Positions 6,669 through 15,156 of a stretch of DNA of 23,128 nt are shown in pieces. The notes beneath the pieces were generated by a model that ran no database searches, was not told the DNA's origin, and saw only the letters and a program-made list of their open reading frames with translations. Both the position numbers and the translations under genes were made by a program. The DNA is from an uncultured Succinatimonas sp. (GTDB lineage Bacteria > Pseudomonadota > Gammaproteobacteria > Enterobacterales > Succinivibrionaceae): positions 1 to 23,128 of the forward strand of contig CALFLJ010000004.1 of assembly GCA_937880335.1 (NCBI GenBank). Reading direction: 5' to 3'. Every line of letters starts with the position of its first letter. Positions within the stretch are counted from its first letter, which is position 1.

Positions 6669-9600
6669 CTATTTTAAATTACTTTTCGCAAGTCCTAGCA
6701 TTAATTTTACTCGATTGAGTTGGTTTACCTCAGAGGCTCCTGCGTCACAATCAATTGAAACTATATTAGCCTCTTGATATTTTTGTCTTAAAGAGTGGAT
6801 AACACCTTTTCCTGTTATATGATTCGGCAAGCAACCAAAAGGCTGAAGACAAACAATATTTGGCACTCCGTTTTCTATAAGCTTTACCATCTCTCCTGTT
6901 AGGAACCACCCCTCTCCAGCCATATTTCCTAAAGAAACAAATTGTTCGGCGAGAGATGCCGTTTTAAAAATACTTTGCGGGGATGTAAAGCGATTAGATT
7001 TCTTTAATGCTTTATACACCGGTTTTCTAAAGTGTTCGACAAATTTTATAAATGTAATTGCTGCAAGTTTACCTAAAAGTTTTCCTTCAAGTAGATCGTG
7101 TTTTATAATTGGATCGCCTGCAAGATATAAGAAAAAGTCAACAAAGTCAGGCATAACAACTTCTGCGCCTTCATTGAATAGCTCTTTTTCTATATAGTTA
7201 TTTGCAACAGCATGGTATTTAACCAAAATCTCTCCAACTATTCCTACCTTAGGTTTTTGAATATCGTAAATAGCTATAGACTCGAAGTCTTTTACCATAT
7301 TTTTTATATTAGAACGATATAAGCGAGGTTTACTTTCCCTAAGTTCGTTTTTACAAGCTTCCATCCACTTGTCAAAATATATTTTGCTTTCTCCTTTATT
7401 AACCTCATAAGGTTTTATGCGATTGACAAGTTTCATTAAAAGATCCCCGTATATGATAGCTTTAATACTATCTTTGTACATTGGAATGGGGATTTTAAAT
7501 GAGTCTGTTTCAAGTCCATATATTGCAAATACAGGAACTTTTTCAAAGCCCGCAAATTTTAATGCTTTACGTAAAACAGCCATATAGTTTGTGGCTCGGC
7601 AAGCTCCACAGGTTTGAAAAAGCATAATAGATGTATTGCTAGGATCATACTGCCCCGATTTGAGGGCTCCAATCATTTGCCCGATAATTACGATTGCCGG
7701 GTAACACATATCATTGTTTACATATTGTAACCCTAACTCAATATCCTTTTTTTGGGGCATAGGAGGGATCACAACATTATAGTCATATTTATTTAGCACA
7801 GCTCTTAATAGTTCAAAATGGATCGGAGCCATTTGAGGCGCTAGAATAGTATGTTTTTTAGCACAATCTTTCGTAAAGCGTGGCCTATCTATGAAAGGAA
7901 TTGCTTTAAATTCAGTATGGGGGCGTCTTGCTAAAGTTGCAAGTAATGACCGTAAGCGAATTCTTGCAGCTCCGAGGTTTGATACTTCATCAAGCTTAAT
8001 TAAAGTATAAATTCGATTATGTTCTTCAAGTATCTCTTTAACTTGATCTGTGGTGATTGCATCTAGGCCACAACCAAAGGAACTTAATTGAATTAACGTG
8101 CAGTCGTTATGTTCAGCAACATATTGGGCTGCATGGTATAGACGAGCATGATAGTTCCATTGGTTAACAAGACCTATTTTCTGTTCTTTTAAATCTTCGT
8201 CATAAACAGCATCTTCACTTATAACAGGCAGGTCGTAGGATTCGATCATATCTGCAATTCCATGATTGATCTCAGGATCGATATGATAAGGTCTGCCTGC
8301 AAGCAAAATCATATGTTTATTATTTAAACGAGCCTTTTTGATTATATTTTGAGCAAAGTTATTTACATCTTTTTTATAATTATCTAGCTCTGCATATGCT
8401 GCATTGATAGCTTTTTTTACAAGACCTCGAGGAAGAAGTTCATCCTTCATTTCCTGCATAAACCTTTTTAAAAGTTTTTTGCGGTTATTTATAGGTAAGA
8501 ATGGCTGTAAGAATTTAACCCCTTCAGCCTTTAATATATCCATGTTGCTACGTATATTCTCAGGATAGCTTGCAACAATAGGACAGTTGAAGTGGTTATC
8601 ATTTTGATGATTTCCGTCCTTTAAATTAAAAGGAATACACGGATAAAATATCTTTTTTATACCACTTTCAACTAGTTGCATAATGTGACCATGAACTATC
8701 TTTGCAGGATAGCAAAGGGAGTCTGATGGTATTGTTGATAATCCTTTAAGATATGTGGAGGCATTGCTCTTTTCTGATAAGACTACTTTGTAACCTAAAG
8801 TAGTAAAGAGCGTAAACCAGAAAGGGTAGTCCTCGTACATATTTAGGCATCTTGGAATACCAATGCTGCCTCTTGGGGCTTTTTCTAATGGCTCATAGTC
8901 AAATACACGGCTGAATTTGAAGCGATATATGTTGCTACAATTAATTTCTGATACCTTGTCTTTTTGACCAATGCCTTTAGGGCAACGGTTTCCCGTGTAG
9001 TGTCGACTATTGTCAGGGAAAATCTGCATGGTTATCATACAGTTATTTCCGCATTTGCGACAGCGATAAGATTTTGATTTGAAGTTAAAATTTTCTAAAT
9101 CTTGAGGTTTTAAAATAGAAGATTCTTTAAGACCACTTTCGTTAGCTAATATTGCAGCTCCATATGCTCCCATAAGACCAGAAATATCTGGTCTTATTAC
9201 TTCTTTGTTTAATAATACTTCCATTGATCGCAAAACAGCGTCGTTTAAGAAAGTTCCTCCTTGTACTACAATGTGCTTACCTAAACTATTGGTATCCTTT
9301 AGTTGTAGTATTTTAAATAAAGCATTTTTAATAACTGATAGGGATATGCCTGCAGATATATCAGAAATTGAAACCCCGTCTTTTTGAGCTTGTTTTACTT
9401 TAGAGTTCATAAATACGGTACAGCGGGTTCCTAAGTCAACAGGCGCTTTTGCTTGTGTTCCTAGGTGGGCAAATTCAGCTACAGTTAAATTAAGACTTTT
9501 TGCAAAGGTTTCAATAAATGAACCACAACCTGCAGAACAAGCTTCATTTAATGTGATATTACCGATGGCTCCATTTTTTATGAAGAAGCACTTCATATCC

Positions 9601-10865
9601 TGACCGCCAATATCAATAATGAAGCTGACCTTTGGGCAAAATTCAGTTGCAGCCCTGAGGTGTGCAAAAGTTTCTACTTCTCCTAGGTCTGCGTGGAGTG
9701 CTGTTTTTATAAGTGACTCTCCGTATCCTGTAGCAGTTACTCCTCCTATTGTTACACCATCTGGAAGAGTCGAATAAAGATCTTTTAGCTGATTTATTAC
9801 AGTATTTAAAGGAGAACCTTTATTTGAACAATATGATGTGTATAAAAGTTCGTTATTTTCTCCTATAGCAGCAATCTTTGACGTTGTAGAACCTGCGTCT
9901 ATTCCAACGAAGATTTTTCCCTGATATTTGTTAATATCCCCTCGTTTAACTTTGCTTTTCTCGTGTCTTAATTTAAATAATTGATATTCTTCCTGGTTTT
10001 TGAAGAGTGGCTGGTTATTCTGGATTGATTTATTTTCATTTATAGAAAGCTTGTTTAGATTGTTTAAAAAATTTTCAACATTTGTTTTGGATGGACTTTT
10101 GGATAAAGCAGCACCTAAAGCAACAAAGTATAGAGGATCCCTAGGTCTTACAATATCTTCGGGGGATAGATTTAAAGTTTTAATAAAACATTCCTTTAAA
10201 CAAGGAAGAAAAGAAAGGGGGCCTCCTAAAAAAACAGTTTTGCCTTCGATTGGTCGTCCTTGAGCAAGTGTACATACTGTTTGATTTACAACGGCTTGTA
10301 AAATCGATAAAGCAAGATCTTCTTTTAAAACACCATCGTTTATAAGTGCTTGAATATCAGTCTTTGCAAAAACACCACAACGAGATGCTATAGTATGAAT
10401 TTTGCTCCCTTTTTTAGCGAGTTCATTTAATCCTTTTGCGTCCGTATTTAGCAAGCTTGCCATTTGATCTATAAATGCACCGGTACCACCTGCACAAGCT
10501 CCATTCATGCGTTGTTCTAGGGAGCCTTTAAAGTATGTGATTTTAGCGTCCTCTCCTCCAAGCTCTACCACCGTGTCTGTTTCTGGATTAAATTTTTTTA
10601 TTGCATTTGTGCAGGATATAACTTCTTGTTCAAAAGCATAATTGAGCTTTTGCGCTATACCCATAGCCGCAGATCCAGAAAATGTTATATAGAAATCATC
10701 TTCACTTAAATAAGTTTTGATTTCATTAAAGTATTTTTTTAGTGCTTGAACAGGTTCCGAATAGTGCCGCTGATAGATTTTGTGCAATATATTTAAATTT
10801 TCATCTATCAAAACAAGTTTTACAGTTGTAGATCCAATATCGATCCCTAATCTTAAAGATGCCAT
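6669..10865 (-). CDS. Fused acyl-CoA dehydratase activase / 2-hydroxyacyl-CoA dehydratase-like protein
   Basis: A 1398-residue protein related to HgdC/BadF-type activators, which use ATP and a bridging [4Fe-4S] cluster to inject an electron into dehydratases or reductases. Two ASKHA activase modules occur in tandem: GIDIGSTTVK (7-16) with ACAGGTGAF and CGVF, and GIDAGSTTSK (321-330) with ACSAGCGSF and CTVF. The cluster cysteines are C124/C163 and C443/C482, both 39 apart, the same spacing as in Acidaminococcus HgdC as I recall it. A cysteine cluster (C602, C605, C609, C628) precedes a DUF2229-like segment starting near 668, and the C-terminal half resembles HgdB-type dehydratase subunits, ending with a CLQPFGCLPNH motif. 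The substrate is unknown; large fused relatives are widespread in anaerobes and mostly uncharacterised. No separate dehydratase genes adjoin. The Shine-Dalgarno is weak. Confidence 0.88.
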   Translation of the reverse strand: MASLRLGIDIGSTTVKLVLIDENLNILHKIYQRHYSEPVQALKKYFNEIKTYLSEDDFYITFSGSAAMGIAQKLNYAFEQEVISCTNAIKKFNPETDTVVELGGEDAKITYFKGSLEQRMNGACAGGTGAFIDQMASLLNTDAKGLNELAKKGSKIHTIASRCGVFAKTDIQALINDGVLKEDLALSILQAVVNQTVCTLAQGRPIEGKTVFLGGPLSFLPCLKECFIKTLNLSPEDIVRPRDPLYFVALGAALSKSPSKTNVENFLNNLNKLSINENKSIQNNQPLFKNQEEYQLFKLRHEKSKVKRGDINKYQGKIFVGIDAGSTTSKIAAIGENNELLYTSYCSNKGSPLNTVINQLKDLYSTLPDGVTIGGVTATGYGESLIKTALHADLGEVETFAHLRAATEFCPKVSFIIDIGGQDMKCFFIKNGAIGNITLNEACSAGCGSFIETFAKSLNLTVAEFAHLGTQAKAPVDLGTRCTVFMNSKVKQAQKDGVSISDISAGISLSVIKNALFKILQLKDTNSLGKHIVVQGGTFLNDAVLRSMEVLLNKEVIRPDISGLMGAYGAAILANESGLKESSILKPQDLENFNFKSKSYRCRKCGNNCMITMQIFPDNSRHYTGNRCPKGIGQKDKVSEINCSNIYRFKFSRVFDYEPLEKAPRGSIGIPRCLNMYEDYPFWFTLFTTLGYKVVLSEKSNASTYLKGLSTIPSDSLCYPAKIVHGHIMQLVESGIKKIFYPCIPFNLKDGNHQNDNHFNCPIVASYPENIRSNMDILKAEGVKFLQPFLPINNRKKLLKRFMQEMKDELLPRGLVKKAINAAYAELDNYKKDVNNFAQNIIKKARLNNKHMILLAGRPYHIDPEINHGIADMIESYDLPVISEDAVYDEDLKEQKIGLVNQWNYHARLYHAAQYVAEHNDCTLIQLSSFGCGLDAITTDQVKEILEEHNRIYTLIKLDEVSNLGAARIRLRSLLATLARRPHTEFKAIPFIDRPRFTKDCAKKHTILAPQMAPIHFELLRAVLNKYDYNVVIPPMPQKKDIELGLQYVNNDMCYPAIVIIGQMIGALKSGQYDPSNTSIMLFQTCGACRATNYMAVLRKALKFAGFEKVPVFAIYGLETDSFKIPIPMYKDSIKAIIYGDLLMKLVNRIKPYEVNKGESKIYFDKWMEACKNELRESKPRLYRSNIKNMVKDFESIAIYDIQKPKVGIVGEILVKYHAVANNYIEKELFNEGAEVVMPDFVDFFLYLAGDPIIKHDLLEGKLLGKLAAITFIKFVEHFRKPVYKALKKSNRFTSPQSIFKTASLAEQFVSLGNMAGEGWFLTGEMVKLIENGVPNIVCLQPFGCLPNHITGKGVIHSLRQKYQEANIVSIDCDAGASEVNQLNRVKLMLGLAKSNLK

Positions 10866-10908
10866 CTCGCAGTGTAATTATTTAGTTGATATACATAAAA
10901 GATAAGAA

Positions 10909-10931
10909 TGAGAATTATTCTTTTTATTATA
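10909..10931 (-). promoter_or_regulatory. Fur-box-like site next to the -10 of the activase gene
   Basis: The + strand sequence TGAGAATTATTCTTT (10909-10923) matches 12 of the 14 defined positions of the Fur box TGAGAATNATTCTCA; only the last two bases differ. On the - strand a perfect TATAAT lies directly upstream (10931-10926), so Fur would cover the transcription start. No good -35 is visible. Iron control of an Fe-S enzyme would make sense, but this is prediction. Confidence 0.45.
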
Positions 10932-11117
10932 AATTTTTGTTTAGAAATATTATTACAGATGCTAAAAAAGTTCACTTTTGAAAATATAGATAAGTTAATC
11001 TTTAAAAAAAGAGGGGAAAAAAATTTACTAGCTTGATTTAGTTAAAAAGGTCCGTAATTTATTGTAATAATATTTTTAACTAATTTATGCAACAGAAGAA
11101 TATTTTGATTAAAGGAT

Positions 11118-11151
11118 AAAATCCCTAATTGCTACAAGCAATCAGGGATTT
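11118..11151 (-). terminator. Terminator of the NSS transporter gene
   Basis: AAATCCCT (11118-11125) pairs with AGGGATTT (11144-11151), and the stem continues with ATTGC/GCAAT after an A/C mismatch. On the - strand it is followed by a short T run. It starts 20 nt past the transporter stop. Confidence 0.6.
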
Positions 11152-11171
11152 AAAAAGTTGTTTTTATATGT

Positions 11172-12557
11172 TTAGAAACTAAGTAATCCTAGTTCTTTAA
11201 CCATAATTGCAACAATTAAAACAGGAACAACAAAACGTATTAAGATTAAGAAAGGGACAAGCCATACAAACTTATAACGACCATAACTTGTAAGTTCAGT
11301 CCAGAACTGACGAGTAGTTAGTCTCCAGCCTACAAATAAGGCTGCAGCCATGCCTGTAAGAGGAAGAATGATTTTCGCTGTTACGTAATCATCAAAGTCA
11401 AATAGGTTCATGCCAAAGATAGTGAAATCTTTTAGAGGTCCCATTGATAATGAGCAGAATACTCCTAAGAATAAACCTGCTAATGTAACAACAATTGCTG
11501 ACTTATGACGTTTCCATCCTAATGTTTCTGCTAAGTAAGCTGTTGAAACCTCATGCAAGAACATAGTAGATGTTAAGGCGGCAACCAATAAAATAATGTA
11601 GAAGAGAATTGGAACTAACCAGGCGAAGAACGGAACAGAGCTTAATGCAGAGTTAAATACATTAGGTAAAGCCACGAAAACTAAACCTGCGCCATAACTT
11701 GGCTCCATACCTTCAACAGAGAAAACTGCAGGGAAAATTATAAGACCAGCTAAAATGGCGACCATAGTTACCATAAAAGCAATAGAAAGGGCTGTTTTGC
11801 CAAGGTCAACATCTTTTCTGAAGTAGGAGGCATAAGTAATCATGCCCATACCAATACTCATCGAATAGAAACATTGACCTAATGCAGAAAGAATAACACC
11901 TGGAGTTACAGCAGAGAAGTCAGGAGTGAATAGAAATTCATATCCCTTACTTGCACCTGGCATGAAGAATGCGAAGATTGCAAGTAATATCATGATAATG
12001 AAAAGGCCTGGCATTAACAGTTTTGAGGAGCTTTCAATTCCTTTTTGTACGCCGGCAACAATAACAAAGTGGATTATTCCAATTACTATAAATAAACAGA
12101 TTAAAGGTTTCCAAGGATTAGAAACGAATTCAACAAAGTGATCACTAAATGCTTTTGCTGCATCGACACTTGTACCCATGGTAACAAATGTGCCAATAAT
12201 AGCATCATACGTATAATATAATACCCATGCTACAACAACGTTATAGTAACAGAAAATTAAGAATGCAACTAAAACAGATAATGGGCCAATCCAACGCCAA
12301 ATAGTATTAGGGGCAAGAACCTTATATGCGTTACCAACATTAGCTCTTGCATGACGTCCAATTGCAAATTCAGAAATTAAAAGAGGAATTCCGAATATGC
12401 AAATACAGATAACGTAAACCAAAATAAATGCAGCACCGCCATTTTGTCCTGCCTGTGTAGGAAAACGCCAGATATTGCCAAGACCTACTGCAGAACCTGC
12501 AGCAGCAAGCAAACCACCAATTTTTGTAGCAAATCCTACTCTTGAGTAATTGCTCAT
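11172..12557 (-). CDS. Sodium-dependent transporter, NSS (neurotransmitter:sodium symporter) family
   Basis: An inner-membrane sodium symporter of the LeuT/MhsT/Tyt1 type. Bacterial members usually import amino acids; the substrate cannot be named here. The family signature is clear in the first membrane segment and following loop: GSAVGLGNIWRFP, then GQNGGAAF and GIPLLISEFAIGRHAR. About eleven hydrophobic segments follow across 461 residues, the usual length for bacterial 11-helix members. ATG 12557 is chosen because GGAG lies 6-9 nt upstream; a TTG at 12569 in the same frame contains that Shine-Dalgarno and is not a credible start. It is transcribed alone, with a terminator at 11118-11151. 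Confidence 0.92.
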   Translation of the reverse strand: MSNYSRVGFATKIGGLLAAAGSAVGLGNIWRFPTQAGQNGGAAFILVYVICICIFGIPLLISEFAIGRHARANVGNAYKVLAPNTIWRWIGPLSVLVAFLIFCYYNVVVAWVLYYTYDAIIGTFVTMGTSVDAAKAFSDHFVEFVSNPWKPLICLFIVIGIIHFVIVAGVQKGIESSSKLLMPGLFIIMILLAIFAFFMPGASKGYEFLFTPDFSAVTPGVILSALGQCFYSMSIGMGMITYASYFRKDVDLGKTALSIAFMVTMVAILAGLIIFPAVFSVEGMEPSYGAGLVFVALPNVFNSALSSVPFFAWLVPILFYIILLVAALTSTMFLHEVSTAYLAETLGWKRHKSAIVVTLAGLFLGVFCSLSMGPLKDFTIFGMNLFDFDDYVTAKIILPLTGMAAALFVGWRLTTRQFWTELTSYGRYKFVWLVPFLILIRFVVPVLIVAIMVKELGLLSF

Positions 12558-12625
12558 GAGTTTCTCCAAAAAGCTTCAATTTAAGAAGTTGTTTTTAACG
12601 AGTTTAGATCAACTAATAGATCTTT

Positions 12626-12655
12626 TATCTCTATTTAACGTTAAGAATTGAGATA
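12626..12655. repeat. Inverted repeat upstream of the NSS transporter gene
   Basis: TATCTC (12626-12631) and GAGATA (12650-12655) flank a perfect palindrome TTAACGTTAA (12635-12644), about 70-100 bp upstream of the transporter start. It could be an operator; I do not recognise the regulator. Confidence 0.35.
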
Positions 12656-12700
12656 GAGTGGTAGCGAAATAACCCGCATTTATCATTAATAAAAATAAAA

Positions 12701-12750
12701 CCACCCTGCCCAAAAATGTACGAAACTTACATTTTTAAATGCAGGGGGAA
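12701..12750 (-). terminator. Terminator of the flavodoxin gene
   Basis: CCCTGC (12704-12709) pairs with GCAGGG (12741-12746), and inside it AAAAATGTA (12712-12720) pairs with TACATTTTT (12728-12736) around loop CGAAACT. On the - strand it is followed by TTTTATTTTTATT. Confidence 0.75.
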
Positions 12751-12783
12751 ATATGTCAAGTTTTATTTTAAATAACTTGAAAA

Positions 12784-13293
12784 TTATAGACCTAAAGATG
12801 GTTTTATAAGTTCACACCACTCATGAATGCGCTCATCTGTAAGTTCGGGTTGGTTATCCTCATCAATAGCTAATCCGACAAAATGATCATGATCTAGCAA
12901 TGGAAGAGGACTTGTGAAGTCATATCCTGTTGTTGGCCAGAAGCCTATAAATTCAGCACCACGATATTGGAATGTCTCATATAGCATGCCCATACCGTCT
13001 AAAAATGTATCAGGGTAACCAACCTGATCTCCTGTGCCGAAAAGAGCTACAATTTTGCCGTTGAAATCCATGGTTTGAAGTTTGGGCATAAAAGCATCCC
13101 AATCTTCTTGTAATTCACCGATACTCCAGGTTGATGTACCAATAATTAGATAGTCGTAGTCTTTCATACGTTCGCCATCTTTGCTGATGTTGTAAAGATC
13201 GACGTTTTCCTCGCCTAATTCTTTGACAATTTTCTCTGCAACAAGTCCTGTTACACCGGTGTAAGTACCATAAAATAAGGCAATCTTCTTCAT
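12784..13293 (-). CDS. fldA: Flavodoxin (long-chain, FldA type)
   Basis: A small FMN protein carrying single low-potential electrons in the cytoplasm, for example to radical-SAM and other reductive enzymes. The 169 residues compare with 176 in E. coli FldA. The FMN phosphate loop is GTYTGVTG (residues 9-16, with V where many have N). The two flavin-stacking aromatics are W56 (TSTWSIGE) and Y93 (GDQVGYPD). GFWPTTGYDF and DDHFVGLAIDE-like stretches match the long-chain class (here DHDHFVGLAIDE). The ATG is fixed by the conserved N-terminus, but the nearest good Shine-Dalgarno is 48 nt away (see the leader). In an anaerobe it could supply electrons to iron-sulfur enzymes such as the activase encoded upstream; this is inference from proximity. 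Confidence 0.95.
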   Translation of the reverse strand: MKKIALFYGTYTGVTGLVAEKIVKELGEENVDLYNISKDGERMKDYDYLIIGTSTWSIGELQEDWDAFMPKLQTMDFNGKIVALFGTGDQVGYPDTFLDGMGMLYETFQYRGAEFIGFWPTTGYDFTSPLPLLDHDHFVGLAIDEDNQPELTDERIHEWCELIKPSLGL

Positions 13294-13350
13294 AGATCTG
13301 CTGCGCCTATCTTTCGTAAATAACGCCTAAGATTACGCAGACCTCCTTTT
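13294..13350 (-). promoter_or_regulatory. Flavodoxin leader with remote Shine-Dalgarno and hairpin
   Basis: On the - strand AAGGAGG (13348-13342) is the strongest Shine-Dalgarno seen near any gene here, but no start codon follows it and it lies 48 nt before the fldA ATG, which has no Shine-Dalgarno of its own. Between them CTGCG (13340-13336) can pair with CGCAG (13305-13301) and, inside, ATCTT (13333-13329) with AAGAT (13313-13309). Folding would leave only about eight unpaired nucleotides between AAGGAGG and ATG. A competing helix, GGTCTG with CAGATC, would instead cover part of the site. Confidence 0.5.
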
Positions 13351-13657
13351 CAAAATAGGTTAAAATTTAGGTTTAGCCAATACGTAAAAATTTTTTGCAA
13401 TTATAACTGGGAATGCACCTGTTATAAATTTTAAAAGTTGATTTTTAAATGTTTGTTTGGATCTTTGAATAAAATTATCCCTCAAAACGCAACTATATTA
13501 TATTTAACATTGAAAATTTTGTGCAGTCTAATTGCTAACCTTTATCATTAGTTTGGGAATGTGATCTCAAAACTGGTAAGTTATTGAGCCTAGAGGTAAT
13601 AGTTTATAAAATTTTATAATAGGTATTTAATCACGCTTTTTCTTTTTAGAGGTTTTT
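13351..13657. other. Intergenic region between fldA and the 384-residue gene
   Basis: Divergent promoter region with no gene seen. A TATAAT occurs on the - strand near 13400, about 105 nt before fldA, with no good -35. AGAGG precedes the rightward ATG 13658. No riboswitch pattern is recognised. Confidence 0.5.
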
Positions 13658-14812
13658 ATGTCTGAAAATATTTCTGATTATGTAGTAGATGAAACCCGTT
13701 TTATGCTTGGTGATGAGGAGGGGCGTGTTAATTGGTTTAGTGAGGGCTCCACTCTTCCTGATGGGATTGTCTTTTCCGAAAAATTGGATGAAACTGATGT
13801 TTGGCAACTCTATGTAAGCTCAGATTCTCGTTTTTATATTTTGGCTGTAAAAACTTATTTGTCAGATAAGTGGTGTTCAAGCGGTTTATGCAAGCGTTCT
13901 TTATTCCAAAGGTTTTCAAATGGACAGGAAGCTTATGATTTATTATTCTCACCAACATCTCTTTGTATTTGTAATGTTTCTCAATTAAGGGCAAAGGGAA
14001 GCTTACGTAAGGCTCTTGCTTTTTATAATGCTATTAGAAATAGCCGTAACCATGATCTTGATGTAAATTTGAGGGATGGTATTTTCATTGAACTTTTATC
14101 TATAGTTTTACCTATTTATAGTGATATCCCAAAAGTTGCAGATAAAGCTTTGTTTTTGAATATATTCAGGGAAGATCATGAGCCTGAAAATCTATCTTCT
14201 CCAGAAGAAATGTCTGGGGGGCTTGCTTGGTTTGGTTTAACACAGATCTTAAAGGAGAATAATCTACCTGTCATAAAAAAAGATTTATATCTTGAAAGTG
14301 GTGAGGTTGCCGATGACTTCTTTGAGCTTGAACCAAATACAACGATTCTAGGTCCTGTCGTTATTCGTGACCATTATCAGATATTTGATACCGACAGTTC
14401 AAAATTTATCTTACTTTTTGATCGAATATGGGGGGATGCTCTGCTAAGTACTTCTCTTGTAAGCCAGATTAACATTAGCTCAATTAGTATAAATGGCCAG
14501 ATGCTTTATGCATTAACTTTTCCTAAGAATCAAGCCTTAGAGCCCCTAAATGATCGAAATTATGGATTAAATGAAAACTCTATTATAAAGCTAGCCCAGG
14601 CTTTAAGAAGATCAAGAGCTGCTTGTCCTAAAGCTCGTTTGGATAATGCTTTATACGTTGAAGCTTTAGGTGTATGTTTGCCTGAGAATTTTATTTGTGA
14701 CGATAACAACAATACCTTACTTATGAGCAAGATTGCTATGTCAGGACCTTTTGCTATGGCCCCGTGTCTTGATGATATTAAGGATGATGCTATTGCTATA
14801 GCTTCAAGATAG
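13658..14812 (+). CDS. Protein of unknown function, 384 residues
   Basis: I do not recognise this protein. It looks soluble: no signal peptide, no membrane segment and no coiled coil. It is acidic overall, with a mixed alpha/beta appearance: a strand-rich N-terminal part (about 1-105), a helical middle (about 115-175, with LRKALAFYNAIRNSRNH), another strand-rich part (about 220-290, with TTILGPVVIRDHYQIFD), and a C-terminal helix followed by RLDNALYVEALGVCLPEN. Cysteines are scattered and form no obvious metal site. Codon and base use match the neighbours. AGAGG lies nine nucleotides before the ATG, and it is transcribed alone with its own terminator at 14885-14929. The intact long frame supports a real gene, probably confined to a narrow taxonomic group. 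Confidence 0.8.
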   Translation: MSENISDYVVDETRFMLGDEEGRVNWFSEGSTLPDGIVFSEKLDETDVWQLYVSSDSRFYILAVKTYLSDKWCSSGLCKRSLFQRFSNGQEAYDLLFSPTSLCICNVSQLRAKGSLRKALAFYNAIRNSRNHDLDVNLRDGIFIELLSIVLPIYSDIPKVADKALFLNIFREDHEPENLSSPEEMSGGLAWFGLTQILKENNLPVIKKDLYLESGEVADDFFELEPNTTILGPVVIRDHYQIFDTDSSKFILLFDRIWGDALLSTSLVSQINISSISINGQMLYALTFPKNQALEPLNDRNYGLNENSIIKLAQALRRSRAACPKARLDNALYVEALGVCLPENFICDDNNNTLLMSKIAMSGPFAMAPCLDDIKDDAIAIASR

Positions 14813-14884
14813 AATGTTCTTTCACATATTTTGAAAGTATCCCTAACTACAAGTTATATATCTGTAAATTTTAAATAGTTAATT

Positions 14885-14929
14885 AAGGCTAAACTTCATA
14901 TTAAAAAGGAGTTTTGCCTTATTTTTTTT
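14885..14929 (+). terminator. Terminator of the unknown gene
   Basis: AAGGCTAAACTTC (14885-14897) pairs with GGAGTTTTGCCTT (14908-14920) with one mismatch and a G-T pair, followed by A and eight T residues. Confidence 0.85.
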
Positions 14930-14961
14930 ATGTTGCTATGTTGTAAGTATCAATATACCTG

Positions 14962-15055
14962 ATTACATAAACATCTTATGTAATATTATTTAGAAAAGTT
15001 GGTTCAATTATCAGCAAAATATACAAAATATATTGCGTGGCTTATCAACTTTTCT
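14962..15055. repeat. Two adjacent hairpins in the convergent gap
   Basis: ATTACATAA (14962-14970) and TTATGTAAT (14976-14984) form a perfect 9-bp stem with loop ACATC. Seven bases on, AGAAAAGTTG (14992-15001) and CAACTTTTCT (15046-15055) form a perfect 10-bp stem enclosing a smaller imperfect hairpin at 15014-15036 (GCAA/TTGC ends). They lie between the terminators of the unknown gene and acrB and are explained by neither. No coding frame is seen. Confidence 0.5.
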
Positions 15056-15092
15056 TTTATGACAATATGTCTGAAATTTACGGTTTTTAGAT

Positions 15093-15138
15093 AAAAAAAT
15101 GTCCCCCAATAATATTATTCTTTATTGAGGGACATTTT
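15093..15138 (-). terminator. Terminator of the acrAB operon
   Basis: AAAATGTCCC (15096-15105) pairs with GGGACATTTT (15129-15138), extended by CAATAA with TTATTG. On the - strand it runs into seven T residues. It begins about 19 nt past the acrB stop. Confidence 0.85.
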
Positions 15139-15156
15139 AGTTTAATAGTTTAATTT

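Larger units (their letters stand above)
10866..11171. other. AT-rich gap between the NSS transporter and activase genes
   Basis: No gene seen. It holds the Fur-like site and -10 (10909-10931), an 11-bp perfect inverted repeat (TTAGTTAAAAA 11038-11048 and TTTTTAACTAA 11073-11083), and the transporter terminator at 11118-11151. Confidence 0.6.

Noticed and set aside
12558..12569. TTG start giving four extra residues on the NSS transporter
   Set aside because: The TTG overlaps the GGAG that serves ATG 12557.
12712..12736. Further copy of the AATGTACGCA repeat
   Set aside because: The match stops at AATGTACG and is explained by the flavodoxin terminator stem.
13294..13657. FMN riboswitch upstream of flavodoxin
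   Set aside because: None of the conserved RFN-element segments is present.
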